A stretch of DNA of 9,753 bases. Origin: Thermoprotei archaeon (GTDB lineage: Archaea; Thermoproteota; Thermoprotei; QMSL01; B3-G16). A model generated the notes under the pieces. That model searched no databases and had not been told where the DNA came from. It saw only the letters and a program-made list of their open reading frames with translations. A program made the translations under genes and the position numbers. The stretch lies in assembly GCA_003649665.1 (NCBI GenBank), contig QMSL01000039.1, positions 1 to 9,753 on the forward strand, given 5' to 3'. This document shows, piece by piece, positions 6,278 through 9,753 of the stretch. The stretch's first letter is position 1; every line of letters starts with the position of its first letter.

Positions 6278-7747
6278 CTACATATTGATCTTACGCATTA
6301 AGAATATCGTTAAGCATATAATTGCTATAATGAGCAACATAGCGCATATCACTATTGCTAAGGGGATGAGATAGGGTGCTTGTGTATGATTAAGGGATGG
6401 ATGGATACGTACATTGCGGGTTATATAATTTATGTAATACTGCTTATGATATTCTACTAGCGTCCAGTTTATTTGTGAGCCTACATCTTTAAGTACCGTG
6501 AGGTTCATGCCTGCCACACTTAACAATGCCAATATTTCCTCATTTCTCGTAACTTCCTTAAAGTTGGGCGTAAGGGAGAAGAATTCCTTAAGCTTGGTAA
6601 TGTTATCCTCGGTAAGGCTCTTAATTAGCAGATACGCGTATCCATATAGCGATGGTTGAATTACTTGGCTAGGAGACCATGAGAGGAGGAGCGAGAGATA
6701 ATTTCCGGTGAGATTAAGCGATTCATATTCGCGTATTTTAGTCTCGCACCATTCCCTCGTTTCATTAAATTTAATTAAAAGAGTAAGGCTTAGGTATTCG
6801 GCAAGACCCTCATGAAGCCATAGGAAGCGAGATGCACTTAGTCCCTTATTAAATAGAAGAAGGTGCACTAGCTCATGGACAGCACCTTGTTCTATAGCTC
6901 CCTTAAGACTTCTTATCCAAAACGGATTTATCATTATCACTTGGGGTGAATCCGAGTCCTCCAATGAGATATACCCTAGGATATTTACGTTATCATGTTG
7001 AGGCGAGAAGAACATAACCTCTATAAGCGATACGTTAACGTTAATTACATCGGAAAGTATTGGGTATACCTTCCGGTATATATTATAAATCCTCGTTGAG
7101 AGATCCTCATAGTAAGCAGGTGAGTGTACTATCAATAGCGTGCCTTTCGGAAGATGCCAGGTATATTCATCAATGTCTTTACCTTTTACGGAATACTCTA
7201 TTGAGATCCTAAATATATCGCCAGGTATTAGCCTATAGTAACTTACTGTTATGTTATCATAATCCCTTTTTATGTGCTTTGTAATAGGATCGACGTAATG
7301 AATAGAAACACCGATAAGAGATACCGAGATCTTCATCTTAGCCTTGGGAAGTACGTTGATGGGAGGGCTTAAGAAAAAGGCATTTTCTCCAACTATTATT
7401 GAAGCATAAGGCATGGTCCAGGATACGGTAAGTGTAGCATTTTCGGAGAGGAAGAATGAGAGATTATAATAGAAGAGGAAATAGCTTTCATTAACACTAA
7501 TTATTTTGAATTTAGAGCCCATTATCCTATACTTCACATATCTTGGGACGAAGATCCAGCCATGAAATGTAGTATTCTCAGTTCGAATGGTTATGCTTAT
7601 TTTCGCATTGCCCTCATCGTTTACTTTAATTATATAATCAATGGATGCTCTCTCATTATTCTGACATATAACCTGAATATGAGTGAAGGGGAGATATAAT
7701 GAAAGCGATAGTATGTATAACAAAATCAGGTGTTCTCTTTTCATCAT
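6278..7747 (-). CDS. Exported membrane-anchored zinc metalloprotease (gluzincin, peptidase MA-like)
   Basis: The 489-residue protein begins with a short basic stretch (MMKRE) and a hydrophobic segment (7-28) that fits a signal peptide. A beta-rich region follows (about 35-190), then a metalloprotease domain with HELVH at 291-295 and WLHEGLAEY at 310-318. His291 and His295 should bind zinc, Glu292 should be catalytic and Glu313 is the probable third ligand, as in peptidase MA-like gluzincins. Near the C-terminus, residues 458-484 form one membrane helix ending in RKINM, so the protein should sit on the cell surface with a tiny cytoplasmic tail. Twelve N-x-S/T sequons lie in the outer part. Two adjacent ATGs (7747, 7744) lack a ribosome site but have TTTAAA about 24 bases upstream, so the mRNA is probably leaderless. 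Substrate unknown. The gene is divergent from the PHP gene. Confidence 0.82.
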   Translation of the reverse strand: MMKREHLILLYILSLSLYLPFTHIQVICQNNERASIDYIIKVNDEGNAKISITIRTENTTFHGWIFVPRYVKYRIMGSKFKIISVNESYFLFYYNLSFFLSENATLTVSWTMPYASIIVGENAFFLSPPINVLPKAKMKISVSLIGVSIHYVDPITKHIKRDYDNITVSYYRLIPGDIFRISIEYSVKGKDIDEYTWHLPKGTLLIVHSPAYYEDLSTRIYNIYRKVYPILSDVINVNVSLIEVMFFSPQHDNVNILGYISLEDSDSPQVIMINPFWIRSLKGAIEQGAVHELVHLLLFNKGLSASRFLWLHEGLAEYLSLTLLIKFNETREWCETKIREYESLNLTGNYLSLLLSWSPSQVIQPSLYGYAYLLIKSLTEDNITKLKEFFSLTPNFKEVTRNEEILALLSVAGMNLTVLKDVGSQINWTLVEYHKQYYINYITRNVRIHPSLNHTQAPYLIPLAIVICAMLLIIAIICLTIFLMRKINM

Positions 7748-7790
7748 GCTTATATTTGCTTACGTAATTTAAACATATTTCGGAGCACAT
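7748..7790. promoter_or_regulatory. Compact divergent promoter: leaderless leftward, ribosome-site rightward
   Basis: Only 43 bases separate the protease and PHP start codons. Leftward, TTTAAA at 7768-7773 lies about 24-26 bases from the paired ATGs, so the transcript would start at the start codon itself. Rightward, TTATATTT at 7750-7757 predicts a transcript start near 7779, and GGAG at 7782-7785 lies 5 bases before the PHP ATG at 7791. The two core promoters face and overlap each other. Confidence 0.5.
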
Positions 7791-8528
7791 ATGTATCCTA
7801 AGATCGACCTACATATGCATACCAGGTACTCTGATGGAAGGAATACAATAGACGAAATGGTGAGGGCAGCAGCCGCAAACGATCTCTACATGATTGCGAT
7901 AACCGATCATCTCTTTAGACCCTTCATGAGACCAGAGTGGTTAGACAAAGCTAGGGAGGAGATAGAAGAAGCAATGAATAAGTATGGAATACATGTATTG
8001 TATGGAGTTGAGATCACAAAACCATTGATTGAAGACCTTAGTAAGCCTATTCCCGTCACGAAGGAAGTTCAATTAGTAGTTTGCGAGCATCCAGTACCGG
8101 ATCACATTAGAGATAGGAGGAGGTTCTTAGAGTACGTCCTAGAAGGCATTAAGAGAATTTCCTTAAACGAGAACATAGATGTACTTGCCCATCCGCTAAA
8201 CCTAGGTAGAAGCAACGTAATTCATGATTTTAGGGAAATAGAGAGGGACTTCCTAGTGGAGATTGCAAGAGTTTTAGCTGACTCTAATATAGTAGTTGAA
8301 GTAATGAGCCAGATGTACTGGTGGTATCCTCATATGAGTATATCCTCGTTTACCGAACATTATGTGGAGTTCATTAAACTTTGCAAACATCATGGAGTGC
8401 TATTCACAATAGGCTCCGATGCCCATTCAGTATGTGGTGTGGGAAACGTCTACTGGTCTTTAAAAGTATTGAAGAGAGCAGGAGTAAGTCCTGATGAGAT
8501 ATGGATGCCAGAGGAGAAAAAGGACTAA
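7791..8528 (+). CDS. PHP-domain metal-dependent phosphoesterase
   Basis: This 245-residue protein is a single PHP domain. The metal-binding motifs are complete and in order: HMH (His8, His10), Asp15 in YSDG, ITDH with His40, YGVEI with Glu74, His100 in CEHP, AHP with His134, and SDAH with Asp210 and His212. Such domains bind two or three metal ions and cleave phosphate esters; relatives include histidinol phosphatase, YcdX and the nuclease part of PolX and bacterial DNA polymerases. No polymerase or other domain is attached. The substrate cannot be told; a role in histidine synthesis is possible but no his gene is in the window. GGAG 5 bases upstream supports the start. The last bases (8525-8528) overlap the end of the opposite gene. 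Cytoplasmic. Confidence 0.88.
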   Translation: MYPKIDLHMHTRYSDGRNTIDEMVRAAAANDLYMIAITDHLFRPFMRPEWLDKAREEIEEAMNKYGIHVLYGVEITKPLIEDLSKPIPVTKEVQLVVCEHPVPDHIRDRRRFLEYVLEGIKRISLNENIDVLAHPLNLGRSNVIHDFREIERDFLVEIARVLADSNIVVEVMSQMYWWYPHMSISSFTEHYVEFIKLCKHHGVLFTIGSDAHSVCGVGNVYWSLKVLKRAGVSPDEIWMPEEKKD

Positions 8529-9753
8529 TCAAACACCCATGCTAGATATACGGTAGCCCAATTCGTACCAGCATCGTATCCATATAGGCTTTCACTATAC
8601 CTATTCTCGGTAACCTCCACTATTATCTGAATACCTTGAGAGTACCTTCTTTCAACATAGATCTCAGCGCCTAAGGTGAAGAAAGGTATGCCAGGATACG
8701 ATATTGTGAAGAATACCTTCGCTCCAGGCGTCCAATAGTACCCTTTAGTCCCGGCTATAGTGAAGTAAACGCTTTCACCAACTATACTTCCTATCCTTAT
8801 CACATTACCAGACACGCTGCCACAATGGCATGTCTTCGTTCCAGTTATATATTTGAATCCTTTTGAAAGGTCAGCCTCCTCTGGGATTATCCATTCCTCA
8901 TACATTATGATACCTGCAGTAGGATCGATATAGTACTTCCAGCGTTCGTAATAATACCTAACATACACTTGAACAGTATAATGAGCCCCATCCATGGCGT
9001 AACCAGTAGTCCTAGTAATAGTTACCTTAGTGCTCTTCGCTCCAATATCATCCCATTTAAGGTCTTCTGGAGGGGTAGGTGAGTCATACCATCTTCGCCT
9101 CTGTAATTGTAGATATAGTAGAGAGCCCTCATTAAATTTGGCATATACTTTAGAACCCTCTACTGAGTGAAGTTCAAGAACTGATGTCCATGCATACTCA
9201 TAATCCCATTCCTCACGAACTCCACTACCTTGCTTGAAATTAAGAGCATGAGTAAGGCCTAAGCCGAAGGAGGGAGTATGACTGCTTGCAGAGACCTTCG
9301 GCTTTGGTACCTCCTTTAGATCAATTTTAACTTGTTTCTCGATAATAGGTTTATTGGGCAGTATATCTAGCATTGAGACTCCATCATAGACCTTCATTCC
9401 ATCATAGTATATGAGAGTGATGACGTAGCAGTGCGGTGGAGTGATTATTGGAATTAAGCTCTCCCCTCTTCTTAATCTTAACAACCTTACGAACATTGGG
9501 AACTCTAGTCTCGGTTTAAACTTACCCTGATATATCGGCGTGGAAGGAAGATCTGTGAAATTATGTATAATAAGGATTAAATTCGACGTATCTTCAATGG
9601 GTTTACCCTCTAGTGTCACGTCTGTTATCTTTATTATTAAGCGTGAATAAGTATGACCTATAGTTTCAAGACGAGCAAACCATTCCTTCTCACGTGTAAT
9701 GCTATAGCCATACGTTAAGGCTCCAAGTATGGTTAACGCTGTGATAATGCTTA
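8525..9753 (-). CDS. Unrecognised exported beta-rich protein, 5' end cut by right edge
   Basis: The frame stays open from the TAG at 8525-8527 to the right edge, 408 visible residues. A GTG at 9619 could serve as a start, but reading on upstream reveals a hydrophobic stretch (SIITALTILGALTYGYSI) followed by charged residues. This looks like a signal or anchor helix, so the true start is probably just outside the window. I do not recognise a family. Two parts can be guessed: visible residues 30-145, then, after a proline/lysine/serine linker (near 146-160), a long region rich in Tyr, Trp, Val and Thr with alternating beta-like patterns. Three cysteines are present, two in a TCHCG motif (308 and 310) that could bind metal or form a disulfide. 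No catalytic motif is evident. It is convergent with the PHP gene and likely faces outside the cell. Confidence 0.7.
   Translation of the reverse strand, partial: SIITALTILGALTYGYSITREKEWFARLETIGHTYSRLIIKITDVTLEGKPIEDTSNLILIIHNFTDLPSTPIYQGKFKPRLEFPMFVRLLRLRRGESLIPIITPPHCYVITLIYYDGMKVYDGVSMLDILPNKPIIEKQVKIDLKEVPKPKVSASSHTPSFGLGLTHALNFKQGSGVREEWDYEYAWTSVLELHSVEGSKVYAKFNEGSLLYLQLQRRRWYDSPTPPEDLKWDDIGAKSTKVTITRTTGYAMDGAHYTVQVYVRYYYERWKYYIDPTAGIIMYEEWIIPEEADLSKGFKYITGTKTCHCGSVSGNVIRIGSIVGESVYFTIAGTKGYYWTPGAKVFFTISYPGIPFFTLGAEIYVERRYSQGIQIIVEVTENRYSESLYGYDAGTNWATVYLAWVFD

Noticed and set aside
8525..9619. A complete gene starting at the GTG at 9619
   Set aside because: The frame remains open to the right edge and encodes a signal- or anchor-like hydrophobic stretch, so the gene is better read as truncated at its 5' end.
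1..9753. CRISPR arrays, tRNA or rRNA genes, insertion sequences, restriction or toxin-antitoxin modules
   Set aside because: Nothing resembling regular repeats, tRNA-like sequence, transposase motifs or defence genes was seen on either strand.

Overview
The window looks like chromosomal DNA of a thermophilic archaeon, most probably of the Thermoproteota/TACK group. The base composition is moderately AT-rich. Arginine is mostly AGA/AGG and isoleucine mostly ATA, both common in hyperthermophiles. AT-rich archaeal TATA-like boxes lie about 25 bases before probable transcript starts, GGAG/GGGG-type ribosome sites occur at several genes, and one gene appears leaderless. The phylum is inferred from general character; no marker gene here fixes it.

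The window holds eight protein genes, tightly packed, with no intergenic stretch longer than about 120 bases. From left to right: (1) the N-terminal two thirds of a glycoside hydrolase family 10 (xylanase-like) protein, minus strand, cut by the left edge; (2) an Eis-like GNAT acetyltransferase with a C-terminal SCP2-like domain, minus; (3) an M24 (Xaa-Pro peptidase-like) metallopeptidase, minus; (4) a zinc-dependent medium-chain alcohol/polyol dehydrogenase, plus, divergent from gene 3; (5) a large DUF362 protein, minus, convergent with gene 4; (6) an exported, membrane-anchored gluzincin (peptidase MA-like) protease, minus; (7) a PHP-domain phosphoesterase, plus, divergent from gene 6; (8) an unrecognised exported, beta-rich protein, minus, convergent with gene 7 and cut by the right edge.

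Two divergent promoter regions (3450-3520 and 7748-7790) and two very tight convergent ends (a 6-base gap at 4616-4621 and a 4-base overlap at 8525-8528) organise the window. Genes 1-3 run in one direction, but a TATA-like box precedes each, so they need not form one operon. I see no tRNA, rRNA, CRISPR array, insertion sequence or clear transferred island.

The genes do not make an obvious single pathway. A plausible reading is a catabolic neighbourhood: carbohydrate cleavage by the GH10 enzyme, oxidation of an alcohol or polyol by the dehydrogenase, peptide breakdown by the M24 enzyme and the surface protease. This is inference from gene content only. I did not find convincing evidence of a new multi-gene system. 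The least explained items are the exported protein at the right edge, the DUF362 protein, and the M24 enzyme with a changed metal ligand.
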